This document shows, piece by piece, positions 24,708-32,494 of a stretch of DNA of 34,592 nucleotides. Each line of letters opens with the position of its first letter. Within the stretch, counting starts at the first letter, position 1. The notes below the pieces were generated by a model, which saw only the letters and a program-made list of their open reading frames with translations, did no database searches and was not told where the DNA came from. The DNA comes from Oscillospiraceae bacterium (GTDB taxonomy: Bacteria > Bacillota > Clostridia > Oscillospirales > Acutalibacteraceae). The DNA lies in NCBI GenBank assembly GCA_031280825.1, contig JAITGE010000015.1:1-34592 (forward strand), given 5' to 3'. A program made the position numbers and the translations under genes.

Positions 24708-25438
24708 TGCCGGCACTCATAACAGGCGCATCCGGCGCGATCGGTGCGGCTGTTGCTCGCGCGCTGGCGGCGCAGGGCTATGACATTGCATTGCATTATT
24801 TTAAGAACCGCTCTGCCGCCGAAGCTTTGGCGGCGGAGCTTTTCCGTGCTTACCCGCAGGCGCGATTTTTGCCCCTGCAAGCGGATTTACGGCAAGAAAG
24901 CGCGGTTGAAGCCCTGTTCGCGGCGGGTGAAGCGGCGCTTGGCGGCTTGGATTGCCTGATCGCAAACGCAGGCAAGGCGCTCCCGCAGAAGCTTTTGCAG
25001 GAAACCGTAGCCGATGATTTTGACGATCTTTTCGCCCTGAACATACGCGGTGCATTCCTTTGCTGTCGCCGTGCTCTGCCGGGAATGCTGCGCAAAAAAT
25101 ACGGTCGCATCGTAACGGTTTCATCCATTTGGGGGCAAAGCGGGGCTTCCTGCGAGGTTGCTTATTCAGCGGCAAAGGCGGCGGTGATCGGCATGACCAA
25201 GGCACTTGCCAAAGAGGCAGGGCTTAGCGGCGTCACCTGCAATTGCGTCGCCCCCGGCTGGATCGAAAGCCCCATGAACGCACAACTCAGCCGAGCGGAC
25301 GCGCAGGTATTCGCCGCCGGAACGGCGCTGGGGCGGGTGGGCAGCCCGGAGGAAGCCGCCGCCGCCATTGCTTTTTTATGCAGCGAAACGGCAAGCTATA
25401 TCACCGGGCAGGTGCTGGGTGTGGATGGCGGCGCGTAG
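24707..25438 (+). CDS. Short-chain dehydrogenase/reductase (FabG-like)
   Basis: NAD(P)H-dependent oxidoreductase, 243 residues. The Rossmann motif TGASGAIG is at 6-13, the NAG motif in LIANAGKAL near 83-90, the catalytic serine in VSSIWG and the Tyr/Lys pair at Y153 and K157 (YSAAK). The C-terminal SYITGQVLGVDGG is typical of 3-oxoacyl-ACP reductase-type enzymes. Translation probably restarts from the lipoprotein stop (TGATG overlap). It is not near fatty-acid synthesis genes. In this neighbourhood a 3-keto/3-hydroxy lipid substrate is possible, but nothing in the sequence fixes it. Confidence 0.85.
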   Translation: MPALITGASGAIGAAVARALAAQGYDIALHYFKNRSAAEALAAELFRAYPQARFLPLQADLRQESAVEALFAAGEAALGGLDCLIANAGKALPQKLLQETVADDFDDLFALNIRGAFLCCRRALPGMLRKKYGRIVTVSSIWGQSGASCEVAYSAAKAAVIGMTKALAKEAGLSGVTCNCVAPGWIESPMNAQLSRADAQVFAAGTALGRVGSPEEAAAAIAFLCSETASYITGQVLGVDGGA

Positions 25439-25488
25439 TGCGTTCAAGCACAAGAAAAACGGTTGCTGTAACAAATTCCTAAAAAATC

Positions 25489-25517
25489 TTGACTTTTTTC
25501 CCTGTTTCAGGTATGAT
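25489..25517 (+). promoter_or_regulatory. Sigma-A promoter for the HEAT-repeat gene
   Basis: TTGACT (25489-25494), 17-base spacer, TATGAT (25512-25517), about 60 bases before the ATG at 25579. Confidence 0.75.
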
Positions 25518-25578
25518 GTACATACAATTTATGCGACAGCATATATTTGATACGTTTGGCAGGAAAGGGAGGATTGCA

Positions 25579-26430
25579 ATGGGGATGAAGAAGCGTGGCA
25601 CGCAGCAAACGGATTTGGCGGCATTGGCAAGGCAGGATGAGGAAGACCAGAAGCTCCACGCAGTGGAGCAGGAACGCGAGCGCATTCGCTCCTTGGCGGA
25701 ACAGCGCAGCCAAAACGAACGCAGTATTATGGAACGGTTGGTAGAAACCGATGACCAGCCTCGTGCGCTTGCCGGCTTGCAAGAAACCGCACTAGGCGTG
25801 AACGAGTGGTATCTGCGCTACATGGCGGTGGAAAAGCTGGGGCGGCAGATCCTGCTGGAGGGCGAATATAAGCAAGAGGAGCTGCAGGCGTGGCTTGCGC
25901 CGTTTGCGCTTTCGGATGCAAATTCCTTCGTGCGCCGCGCAGCCATTAAGCACTTGACGGATCTGTCGGCGCTGGCAAAGGCTTCCTCCGCAGACGCCGA
26001 GCCATGCGTGCGCAAGCGGGCGATTTTGCGGCTTTTCGATTTCATAGGGGATGCCGCGGCGCTAGAGGCATTGAACCGGGTTGCCTTGCACGATGCCGAA
26101 GCCGAGCTGCGCTTGATGGCGGTGGAAAACATTGTTGACCAAGCAGCTCTTGCGACGGTCGCGAAAACGGATACGGAGGCACATTTGCGCTGCGCCGCCA
26201 CAAGGAAGCTCACCGGGCAGGACGATTTGGCTTGGGTGCTGTTGAATGACCAGATCATGCAGGTGCGCTCCGCCGCCGCTGAACGGATGACGGACGTAAA
26301 CGCGCTGGTGAAGACTGCCGCCGCCATTAGCCGCCCGAAGGCGGAAGCGAAGCCCTCGCAGAAGGTGGCGCAAAAGGACAAAGAAGCCTCCGCCACGGCG
26401 AAAAAAGACGAAGCGGCGGCGAACGCTTGA
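25579..26430 (+). CDS. HEAT/Armadillo-like helical repeat protein
   Basis: 283 residues, cytoplasmic, no signal peptide. An N-terminal charged helix (residues 15-50, likely coiled coil: EEDQKLHAVEQERERIRSLAEQ) is followed by several helical repeats of about 30 residues. These carry recurring pattern VRRAAIKHLTD, VRKRAILRLFD, LRLMAVENIVD, LRCAATRKLTG and VRSAAAERMTD. The tail is a disordered Lys/Ala/Glu region. The pattern is that of HEAT-type protein-interaction scaffolds; no enzyme motif is seen. ATG 25579 has GGGAGG six bases upstream, and the gene has its own promoter. It is followed by a long perfect hairpin. Specific function unknown. Confidence 0.75.
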   Translation: MGMKKRGTQQTDLAALARQDEEDQKLHAVEQERERIRSLAEQRSQNERSIMERLVETDDQPRALAGLQETALGVNEWYLRYMAVEKLGRQILLEGEYKQEELQAWLAPFALSDANSFVRRAAIKHLTDLSALAKASSADAEPCVRKRAILRLFDFIGDAAALEALNRVALHDAEAELRLMAVENIVDQAALATVAKTDTEAHLRCAATRKLTGQDDLAWVLLNDQIMQVRSAAAERMTDVNALVKTAAAISRPKAEAKPSQKVAQKDKEASATAKKDEAAANA

Positions 26431-26465
26431 CGTTTTTCGAAGAGAAGACATCATAAACACAGAAC

Positions 26466-26507
26466 CCGAACTGCTTGCCTGCCCTTACGGGCAGGCAAGC
26501 AGTTCGG
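26466..26507 (+). other. Perfect 19-base-pair hairpin, tetraloop TTAC, no T-run
   Basis: 26466-26484 is the exact reverse complement of 26489-26507, loop TTAC. It starts 36 bases after the HEAT gene stop and ends 10 bases before the left inverted repeat. The following bases (TGTGGTCAGG) contain no T-run, so it is not a standard intrinsic terminator. It may still act as a 3' end stabiliser, a factor-dependent terminator or part of the boundary of the element to its right. Confidence 0.8.
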
Positions 26508-26517
26508 TGTGGTCAGG

Positions 26518-26628
26518 ATTATGGCGAACAAGTACAGAAACTGCGGAAAACGCCATAATTTACGCGCAAATCCACTCTGTGGAATCATCAACTTTGAAGC
26601 TCAAATTTAGTTTCCGAGGAGGTCTATT
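26518..26628 (+). repeat. Inverted repeat copy A (111 bases), structured, ends in a Shine-Dalgarno
   Basis: Matches the reverse complement of 34474-34584 over 111 gapless bases with 13 mismatches by my count (about 88%). It begins ATTATGGCG and contains an internal inverted repeat (ATTATGGCG with CGCCATAAT, 26518-26526 and 26551-26559). A small hairpin TTTGA-AGC-TCAAA lies at 26593-26605, and GAGGAGG stands near its inner end. The inner boundary is GGTCTATT at 26621-26628. In this copy GTG follows at once and opens a five-codon frame (VSVEK, then TAA). The 317 bases between 26431 and 26747 hold only this repeat, the hairpin at 26466 and the MATE promoter. Confidence 0.85.
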
Positions 26629-26678
26629 GTGTCAGTTGAAAAGTAAGTGCTTTTGCCGTGGCTTTCGCGTGTTTTGAC

Positions 26679-26707
26679 TTGACGTTCTGCGTGAAAGCTG
26701 GTATACT
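26679..26707 (+). promoter_or_regulatory. Promoter for the MATE-iolD-ABC-F-flavoprotein genes
   Basis: TTGACG (26679-26684), 17-base spacer, TATACT (26702-26707). It lies inside the left inverted repeat boundary, so it belongs to the enclosed segment. Confidence 0.75.
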
Positions 26708-26747
26708 CTCTAAGTTAACAGTAATGTGGGAAAGAGGCATTTCGGGG

Positions 26748-28172
26748 TTGAGTGCGAAATTTCAGCGGGATATGACGCAGGGGAGCGTTGCGCGGCATCT
26801 GATATTGTTCTCGATGCCCTTTTTGGCGGCGAATTTGCTCCAAGCGCTTTATAATATGGCGGACATGTTTTTTGTTGGGCGCTATAACGGACCGGTTGGC
26901 GCTTCCGCCGTGGGCGCGGGCGGGCAGATCAACAATATGATGCTCCAGCTGATTTCCGGACTGGCGATTGGCGGAACGGTACTGATTGCCCAACTCATTG
27001 GCGCAAAGCAGATAGATCAGCTGCGGAAAACTGTCGGCACGGTTTTTACGTTATATTGCGTTATGGCGTTTTCGCTAACGGCAGTCATGTTGGTGGTCAA
27101 TCCTTTTTTGGTGCGGCTGATGGCGGATGCGGCTGCTTATGATGCGACGTTGGAATACGTGCAAATTTGCACGGGAGGGCTGTTTTTTATTTTCGGCTAC
27201 AACGCCGTGAGCGCGGTTTTGCGTGGCATGGGTGACAGCAAGCATCCGTTGATGTTTGTCCTTGTTGCGGTTGTGCTGAATATTGGCTTGGACTATGTTT
27301 TTTGCGGATGGATGCATATGGGTGCCAAGGGCGCGGCGTGGGCGACGGTTGTTGCGCAGGGTGTGAGCTTTTTGCTGGCTGCCATTTTTCTGCGCCGTTC
27401 TGATTTCGTGTTCGATTTTCGCCCCAAAAGCCTGCGAATTGACAGAAAGATCGCGCTGCAGCTGCTTCGCATTGGCTTCCCTTCTTCGCTTGGCGCGACA
27501 GCAGTCGCGCTCTCGTTCATGACACTCACCGGGATGGCGAAAAGCATTCGCGGTTTGGTGGGCACGACGGCTCTTAGCGTCACAAGCAAAGCGAATTCGG
27601 TGGGCATTCTTCCGGCGGTGGCGATGCAGGCGTCGGTTTCCTCCATGGCGGGGCAAAATCTCGGCGCGGGCATGCCAAAGCGCGCGCTGCGCACATCTGT
27701 CACAGGTATAGGCATTACACTGGCGATTACGCTTGTTGTTTTTATTTTAATGCAGATTTTCGCCGATCACGTGGTTGCTTTTTTTATCGGCTCCGGCGGG
27801 CAGGGCTTGGACGTCAATACCGCGCAGGCTTGCCTGGAGGAAAGCGCGGCTTATCTGCGCGCTGTCAGCTGGGATTATCTTGTGGTTAGCATTGGGTTCA
27901 ACATCAGCGCCTTGGCTATCAGCGCGGGTCACACAACGTATAATTTGGTCGTGGGCTTAGCCGGTTCCATCTTGGTGCGCGTCCCGGTGGCATATCTTTT
28001 GGCAAGCAGCAGCCTTGGTCTGCAGGGGATGGGCTATGCGGTGCCCATCACAACAATGGTCGCGATGCTGAGTCATCTGGTTTACCTCGGCAGCGGCAGG
28101 TGGAAGCACAGCAAAATCATTCAGCGTGTTGCGGCGGAGGGATCCGCGCGGCAAGAGCTGGAAAAAACATAA
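26748..28172 (+). CDS. MATE family efflux transporter
   Basis: Na+- or H+-driven exporter of organic cations or drugs, about 474 residues with twelve membrane spans. The first span and loop (ILFSMPFLAANLLQALYNMADMFFVGRY) and the second-half counterpart (SLGATAVALSFMTLTG, with VGILPAVAMQASVSSMAGQNLGAG) are typical of Clostridial NorM/DinF-like members. Start is uncertain: TTG 26748 has AGAGG ten bases upstream, whereas ATG 26724 would leave only about ten bases of leader after the predicted transcription start and has no ribosome site. ATG 26796-region alternatives would cut into the first conserved segment only slightly. First gene of a four-gene run. Confidence 0.9.
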   Translation: MSAKFQRDMTQGSVARHLILFSMPFLAANLLQALYNMADMFFVGRYNGPVGASAVGAGGQINNMMLQLISGLAIGGTVLIAQLIGAKQIDQLRKTVGTVFTLYCVMAFSLTAVMLVVNPFLVRLMADAAAYDATLEYVQICTGGLFFIFGYNAVSAVLRGMGDSKHPLMFVLVAVVLNIGLDYVFCGWMHMGAKGAAWATVVAQGVSFLLAAIFLRRSDFVFDFRPKSLRIDRKIALQLLRIGFPSSLGATAVALSFMTLTGMAKSIRGLVGTTALSVTSKANSVGILPAVAMQASVSSMAGQNLGAGMPKRALRTSVTGIGITLAITLVVFILMQIFADHVVAFFIGSGGQGLDVNTAQACLEESAAYLRAVSWDYLVVSIGFNISALAISAGHTTYNLVVGLAGSILVRVPVAYLLASSSLGLQGMGYAVPITTMVAMLSHLVYLGSGRWKHSKIIQRVAAEGSARQELEKT

Positions 28173-28188
28173 AGACAGGAGCGATGAT

Positions 28189-30114
28189 ATGCAGCAGACC
28201 GTTCGCCTGACTGTTGCGCAGGCACTTACGCAGTTTTTGGATCATCAATACATCCGTTTTGACGGGCAGGTAACGAAGTTCGTGGATGGCGTGGCGACGA
28301 TTTTCGGGCACGGCATTGTGCTGGGGCTGGGGCAGGCGCTGGATAGCAACCCCGGCGGTTTGCAATATTATCAGGGCAAGAATGAGCAGGGCATGGCGCA
28401 CATGGCGGCGGGCTATGCCAAGCAGCAAAACCGCCGCAAAATTATTGCCGTGGCCTCAAGCATCGGTCCGGGCGCGGCGAACATGGTCACGGCGGCTGCT
28501 TGCGCCAGCGTTAACAATATTCCGTTGCTGCTGTTGCCGGGGGATGCCTTTGCAAGTCGCCAGCCCGATCCTGTTTTGCAGCAGCTGGAGCAGGAACACG
28601 ACGACAGCATCACGACAAACGACGCGTTTCGCCCGGTGTGCAAGTATTGGGCGCGGGTGAATCGCCCCGAGCAGCTGATGAGCGCGATGCTCCACGCCAT
28701 GCGTGTGCTGATTGATCCGGCAATTACGGGCGCGGTTTGCGTGGCACTGCCGCAGGATGTGCAGGGAGAAGCCTACGATTGGCCGGTAGAATTCCTTGCC
28801 AAGCGCGTGCATAAGCTCCCGCGCGCTGTCCCCGCGCCGGAGGATTTGGAGGAGGCGCTTGCACTTATTACGGCGGCGGAGCGCCCCCTGGTCATCTGTG
28901 GCGGCGGGGTGCGCTACAGTGAAGCGGGCAGGGCGATGACAGATTTTTGCGAGGCGTTCCATATCCCCTTTGCCGAAACGCAGGCGGGCAAAAGTGCCGC
29001 GCCGGGCAGCAACGCTTATAATTTGGGCGGCATCGGCGTCACGGGCAACAGTGCCGCCAACGAAATTGCAAAGCGTGCGGATCTTGTGATCTCTGTTGGC
29101 AGCCGTCTGAGCGATTTTACAACCAGCTCCAAGTGGCTTTTTGGGGATGATTGTAAGTTTCTGAACATAAACGTGAGCTTGTTCCACGCGCAAAAGATGG
29201 ATGCCTCGTATTGCGTCGGGGACGCGAAGGAAACGCTGCAGCGCCTGACATTGGCGCTCCCGTTGGATTATAAGAGCGCGTGGGGTGGCGCGATTGCCGA
29301 AGCAAAGGCTGCGTGGCAGGATGAAATGCGGCAGCTTGCGGCGTATCATTACAGTGAAAATTTCCGCACGATCGTGCAGGCGCAGAACCCGGGCAGCATT
29401 GCGGATTTTATCCGGGATTTGGGCGGAACGCTGACCCAGACCGAAGCGCTGTGCGCCGTGCGCCAAGCCATTGCAGCGGATGCGGTCGTCGTTGGGGCGT
29501 CCGGCAGCTTGCCGGGTGATATGCAGCGGATGTGGGAAACGGACGCGTCCGGCAGCTACCATATGGAATATGGCTACAGCTGCATGGGCTACGAGATTGC
29601 CGCGACGCTGGGCTGCAAGCTGGCGCAGCCGGGCAGGGAGTGCTACGCCATGGTGGGTGACGGCAGCTTTTTGATGCTGCACAGCGAGCTGGTCACGGCG
29701 ATTCAGGAGGGCAAAAAGATCAACGTGGTGGTGTTTGACAACGCCGGCTTTGGGTGCATCAATAACCTGCAAATGGGCAACGGCGTGGGCAATCTCGGCA
29801 CGGAGTTCCGCCGCCGGGGCGACGATGGGCAGCTGAGCGGCGCGATGCTGCATATCGACTATGCCGGTATTGGCGAAGCGCTGGGGGCGGCAGGCTTCCG
29901 GGCGTGCAATATGCGGGAGCTGCAAGCGGCGCTGGAAGCCGCAAAGCAAGAAACGCGCTGCACGGTGATCGATATGAAGGTGCTGCCCAAAACCATGACC
30001 GAGGGTTATGGCAGTTGGTGGAACTGCGGCGTTTCGGAGGTTAATCTCAGCGAAAAAGGCGAAGCGGCGCTGGAGCGCGTGCTGGAAGGTCGGCAGAAGG
30101 CGAGGCAGTATTAG
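28189..30114 (+). CDS. iolD: 3D-(3,5/4)-trihydroxycyclohexane-1,2-dione hydrolase
   Basis: ThDP-dependent enzyme of myo-inositol breakdown that opens the cyclohexanedione ring to 5-deoxy-glucuronate. The 641 residues start TVRLTVAQALTQFLDHQYIRFDG, very close to known IolD. They contain the ThDP-activating glutamate in YQGKNEQGMAH, QPDPVLQQLEQEHDDSI-TNDAF, ALPQDVQGEAYD and the ThDP/Mg2+ motif GDGSF...NVVVFDNAGFG. ATG 28189 follows AGGAG at eight or nine bases, 16 bases after the MATE stop. No other inositol genes (iolB, C, E, G) are in the window, so either the set is scattered or this enzyme serves a different diketone. Confidence 0.93.
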   Translation: MQQTVRLTVAQALTQFLDHQYIRFDGQVTKFVDGVATIFGHGIVLGLGQALDSNPGGLQYYQGKNEQGMAHMAAGYAKQQNRRKIIAVASSIGPGAANMVTAAACASVNNIPLLLLPGDAFASRQPDPVLQQLEQEHDDSITTNDAFRPVCKYWARVNRPEQLMSAMLHAMRVLIDPAITGAVCVALPQDVQGEAYDWPVEFLAKRVHKLPRAVPAPEDLEEALALITAAERPLVICGGGVRYSEAGRAMTDFCEAFHIPFAETQAGKSAAPGSNAYNLGGIGVTGNSAANEIAKRADLVISVGSRLSDFTTSSKWLFGDDCKFLNINVSLFHAQKMDASYCVGDAKETLQRLTLALPLDYKSAWGGAIAEAKAAWQDEMRQLAAYHYSENFRTIVQAQNPGSIADFIRDLGGTLTQTEALCAVRQAIAADAVVVGASGSLPGDMQRMWETDASGSYHMEYGYSCMGYEIAATLGCKLAQPGRECYAMVGDGSFLMLHSELVTAIQEGKKINVVVFDNAGFGCINNLQMGNGVGNLGTEFRRRGDDGQLSGAMLHIDYAGIGEALGAAGFRACNMRELQAALEAAKQETRCTVIDMKVLPKTMTEGYGSWWNCGVSEVNLSEKGEAALERVLEGRQKARQY

Positions 30115-30156
30115 CGCGCGTTGCCGGCAGGATTCGGCACAGGAAAGGAATCGTTT

Positions 30157-31764
30157 ATGATACAGGCAAGCAATATCGGTCTGCAATTCGGCGGGCGCAC
30201 GTTGTTTGATCACGTGGATCTGAATTTTACACGCGGGAACTGTTATGGCTTGATTGGCGCGAATGGGGCGGGGAAGTCTACCTTTCTCAAAATCCTTTCG
30301 GGTGAGCTTGAGCCGAACAAGGGTGAAATTTTCATCACGCCCGGTGAGCGGCTTTCTGTGCTTTCGCAGGATCACTTTGCCTTCGATGCATGTGATGTGA
30401 TTCGCGCGGTGCTTTTGGGCAACAAGCGGCTTTGTGCCATCATGGATGAAAAGGAAGCCCTTTATGCCAAGGAGGATTTTTCGGAAGAGGACGGCATGCG
30501 CATCAGTGAACTTGAGGAAACGTTTGCTGAAATGGACGGCTGGAGCGCGGAGAGTGACGCCGAAATTCTGTTAAACGGGCTGGGCGTGACGAATGAATAC
30601 CATGGACTTCCGATGGCGGAGCTGCCAAGTGATGTTAAGGTAAAGGTTTTGCTCGCGCAGACGCTTTTTGGCAACCCGGAGATTCTGCTGATGGATGAGC
30701 CGACGAACCATCTGGATGTTGAGGCGATTCATTGGCTGGAGGAATTTTTGCAGGAGCTGCCCGGTACGGTCATCGTAGTGAGCCACGACCGGCATTTTTT
30801 GAACCAGGTTTGCACCCACACGGTAGATATTGATTTCGGCAAAATCACGATGTTTATGGGGAACTATGATTTTTGGTATAGCTACACACAAATCGCGCAG
30901 CGGCAGCAGCGCGAGCAGAACAAGAAGAATGAACAAAAAATCAAGGAGCTGCAGGAATTTATTCAGCGCTTTAGCGCAAACGCTTCCAAATCCAAGCAGG
31001 CGACCAGCCGCAAAAAACTGCTGGACAATCTCAAGCCGGAGGATTTGCCTGTATCCACCCGCCGGTTCCCCTATGTCGCCTTTCAGCCGGAGCGCCCGGT
31101 GGGGAACGAGCTGCTCACGGTGACGGATTTGTGTAAAACAATCGGTGGGCGGCTGGTGCTGGATCATGTGAGCTTTACGATCCAGCCGCGCGAAAAGGTG
31201 GCGTTTATCGGCACGGATGCGCTGGCAAAAACAACGCTGTTCCGCATCCTTGCGGATGAAATTGCGCCGGACAGCGGCACTGTAAAGTGGGGCGTGACCA
31301 CTGCGCGATCCTACTTCCCAAGCGACAACGCCGCTTATTTTGAGGGCGTGGAGGATTCGCTGATTGATTGGGTGCGGCGGCATTCGGAGCTTATTTTTGA
31401 AACGGACGTGCGCGGTTGGCTGGGGCGGTTGCTTTTTTCGGGCGATGAAGGGAATAAGAAGGCAAAGGTGCTTTCCGGCGGTGAGCGTGTGCGCATGATG
31501 CTCATCCGCATGATGCTCAGCGGCGCCAACGCGCTTTTGTTGGATGAACCGACGAACCATCTGGATTTGGAGTCCATTGCATCGCTCAATGAAGGCTTGA
31601 CGAAATATCCGGAGGCTGTGCTGTTTGCATCGCACGATCACCAGTTCACGCAAACCATCGCCGACCGCATTGTTGACGTCACGCCCGGCGCGTTTTTTGA
31701 TAAAAAGACGACGTATGACGAATATCTCGAAGAACTGCGCCTTGCCGCGCAGGAGCGAAAATAA
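30157..31764 (+). CDS. ABC-F ribosome-associated ATPase
   Basis: Soluble protein with two ATPase domains and no membrane spans; ABC-F proteins bind the ribosomal E site and aid translation or antibiotic protection. NBD1 has an intact Walker A (GANGAGKS) and Walker B (ILLMDEPTNHLD), but its signature is ELPSDVKVKVLLAQ rather than LSGGQ. NBD2 has Walker A GTDALAKT, with the glycine before the lysine replaced, an intact LSGGERVRMM signature and ALLLDEPTNHLD. The linker between domains (about 245-290, KKNEQKIKELQEFIQRFSANASKSKQATSRKKLLDNL in outline) is the basic P-site-contacting motif. Start ATG 30157 has AAAGGA upstream. One composite ATP site is complete and the other doubly degenerate, seen also, I believe, in the YkpA/YbiT-like branch. 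Confidence 0.9.
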   Translation: MIQASNIGLQFGGRTLFDHVDLNFTRGNCYGLIGANGAGKSTFLKILSGELEPNKGEIFITPGERLSVLSQDHFAFDACDVIRAVLLGNKRLCAIMDEKEALYAKEDFSEEDGMRISELEETFAEMDGWSAESDAEILLNGLGVTNEYHGLPMAELPSDVKVKVLLAQTLFGNPEILLMDEPTNHLDVEAIHWLEEFLQELPGTVIVVSHDRHFLNQVCTHTVDIDFGKITMFMGNYDFWYSYTQIAQRQQREQNKKNEQKIKELQEFIQRFSANASKSKQATSRKKLLDNLKPEDLPVSTRRFPYVAFQPERPVGNELLTVTDLCKTIGGRLVLDHVSFTIQPREKVAFIGTDALAKTTLFRILADEIAPDSGTVKWGVTTARSYFPSDNAAYFEGVEDSLIDWVRRHSELIFETDVRGWLGRLLFSGDEGNKKAKVLSGGERVRMMLIRMMLSGANALLLDEPTNHLDLESIASLNEGLTKYPEAVLFASHDHQFTQTIADRIVDVTPGAFFDKKTTYDEYLEELRLAAQERK

Positions 31765-31784
31765 GAATATGGGAGGGAATCTGC

Positions 31785-32354
31785 GTGCCGACCGTTTTGG
31801 CTATCAACGGCAGCCCGAACCCGGAGGGCAATACTGCGCATATGCTGCGGACAGTCTTGGAGCGCTGCTCCGCTGCAAACTGTGAAACGGAGATGTATCA
31901 GGCGGGAGGGCGCCTAGTGCGAGGCTGCGTTGCCTGCGGTGCCTGCGGGCGCATCAAGGGACGTTGTGCGTTTGACGATTGGATGAACGGGTTATATCTC
32001 AAAATGGCGGCGGCGGATGCGATTGTGTTGGGTTCGCCCACGTATTTTGGCGACCTGACGCCCGAAATAAAGGCAATTATCGATCGCACGGGCTTTATTT
32101 CCCGCAAGGACGGGATGCGCTTCAGCCGCAAGATAGGGGCGGCGGTTTGCGCCGTGCGCCGCGCGGGCAGCCTGCATGTGCTGGATTCCATGCAGCACTT
32201 CTTCCTTATCAGCGATATGGTTGTGCCGGGCAGCAGTTATTGGAATATGGCGATGGCGCTTGAGCCGGGCGATTACGCGCGGGATGCCGAGGGCATCGAA
32301 ACCATGGAGCGCTTGGGGGAGAACATTGCTTGGCTGGCAGAGCGACTGGGGTGA
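31785..32354 (+). CDS. Flavodoxin-fold iron-sulfur flavoprotein / NADPH-dependent FMN reductase family
   Basis: 189-residue redox protein. The FMN phosphate loop is NGSPNPEGNTAHML (8-21). A compact cysteine motif C48-x2-C51-x2-C54-x6-C61 (GCVACGACGRIKGRC) is the 4Fe-4S-binding arrangement of Isf-type flavoproteins. The second FMN contact is GSPTYFGDLTPEIKAIIDR. Start is GTG 31785 with GGGAGGG upstream, 20 bases after the ABC-F stop, so it is likely the last gene of the MATE operon. It may serve in electron transfer or in detoxification of quinones or oxygen species; the partner is not visible. Confidence 0.85.
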   Translation: MPTVLAINGSPNPEGNTAHMLRTVLERCSAANCETEMYQAGGRLVRGCVACGACGRIKGRCAFDDWMNGLYLKMAAADAIVLGSPTYFGDLTPEIKAIIDRTGFISRKDGMRFSRKIGAAVCAVRRAGSLHVLDSMQHFFLISDMVVPGSSYWNMAMALEPGDYARDAEGIETMERLGENIAWLAERLG

Positions 32355-32360
32355 AACAAA

Positions 32361-32387
32361 ACCCGCAATTCCTTGTGAAAGGCGGGT
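32361..32387 (+). terminator. Weak hairpin after the flavoprotein gene
   Basis: ACCCGC (32361-32366) pairs with GCGGGT (32382-32387) around a 15-base loop, followed by ATTAATAAG and no proper T-run. It is at the right place to end the MATE operon, but weak. Confidence 0.35.
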
Positions 32388-32455
32388 ATTAATAAGGAAG
32401 TATCATCAAAAATTTTAAGAACGCAGTCGGGACACGGTATTTGTAGCAGAATACA

Positions 32456-32474
32456 GCAGAATTTTCAATTCTGC
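32456..32474 (+). other. 8-base-pair hairpin directly before the tnpV ribosome site
   Basis: GCAGAATT (32456-32463), loop TTC, AATTCTGC (32467-32474), perfect. The left arm is also the second unit of a direct repeat GCAGAAT-ACA-GCAGAAT (32446 onward). It ends nine bases before GGAG of tnpV. It may control tnpV translation or be a binding site of the mobile element. Confidence 0.5.
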
Positions 32475-32494
32475 AACTGATTGGAGCAATGATG

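Noticed and set aside
26466-26507. Ordinary rho-independent terminator
   Set aside because: No T-run follows the stem on the plus strand, and none precedes it for the minus strand. Kept as a hairpin of unknown role.
28456-30375. A 639-codon open frame antisense to iolD
   Set aside because: High GC third positions keep the antisense frame open. The translation is rich in His, Arg and Ala with no recognisable motif, whereas the plus-strand frame is unmistakable IolD.
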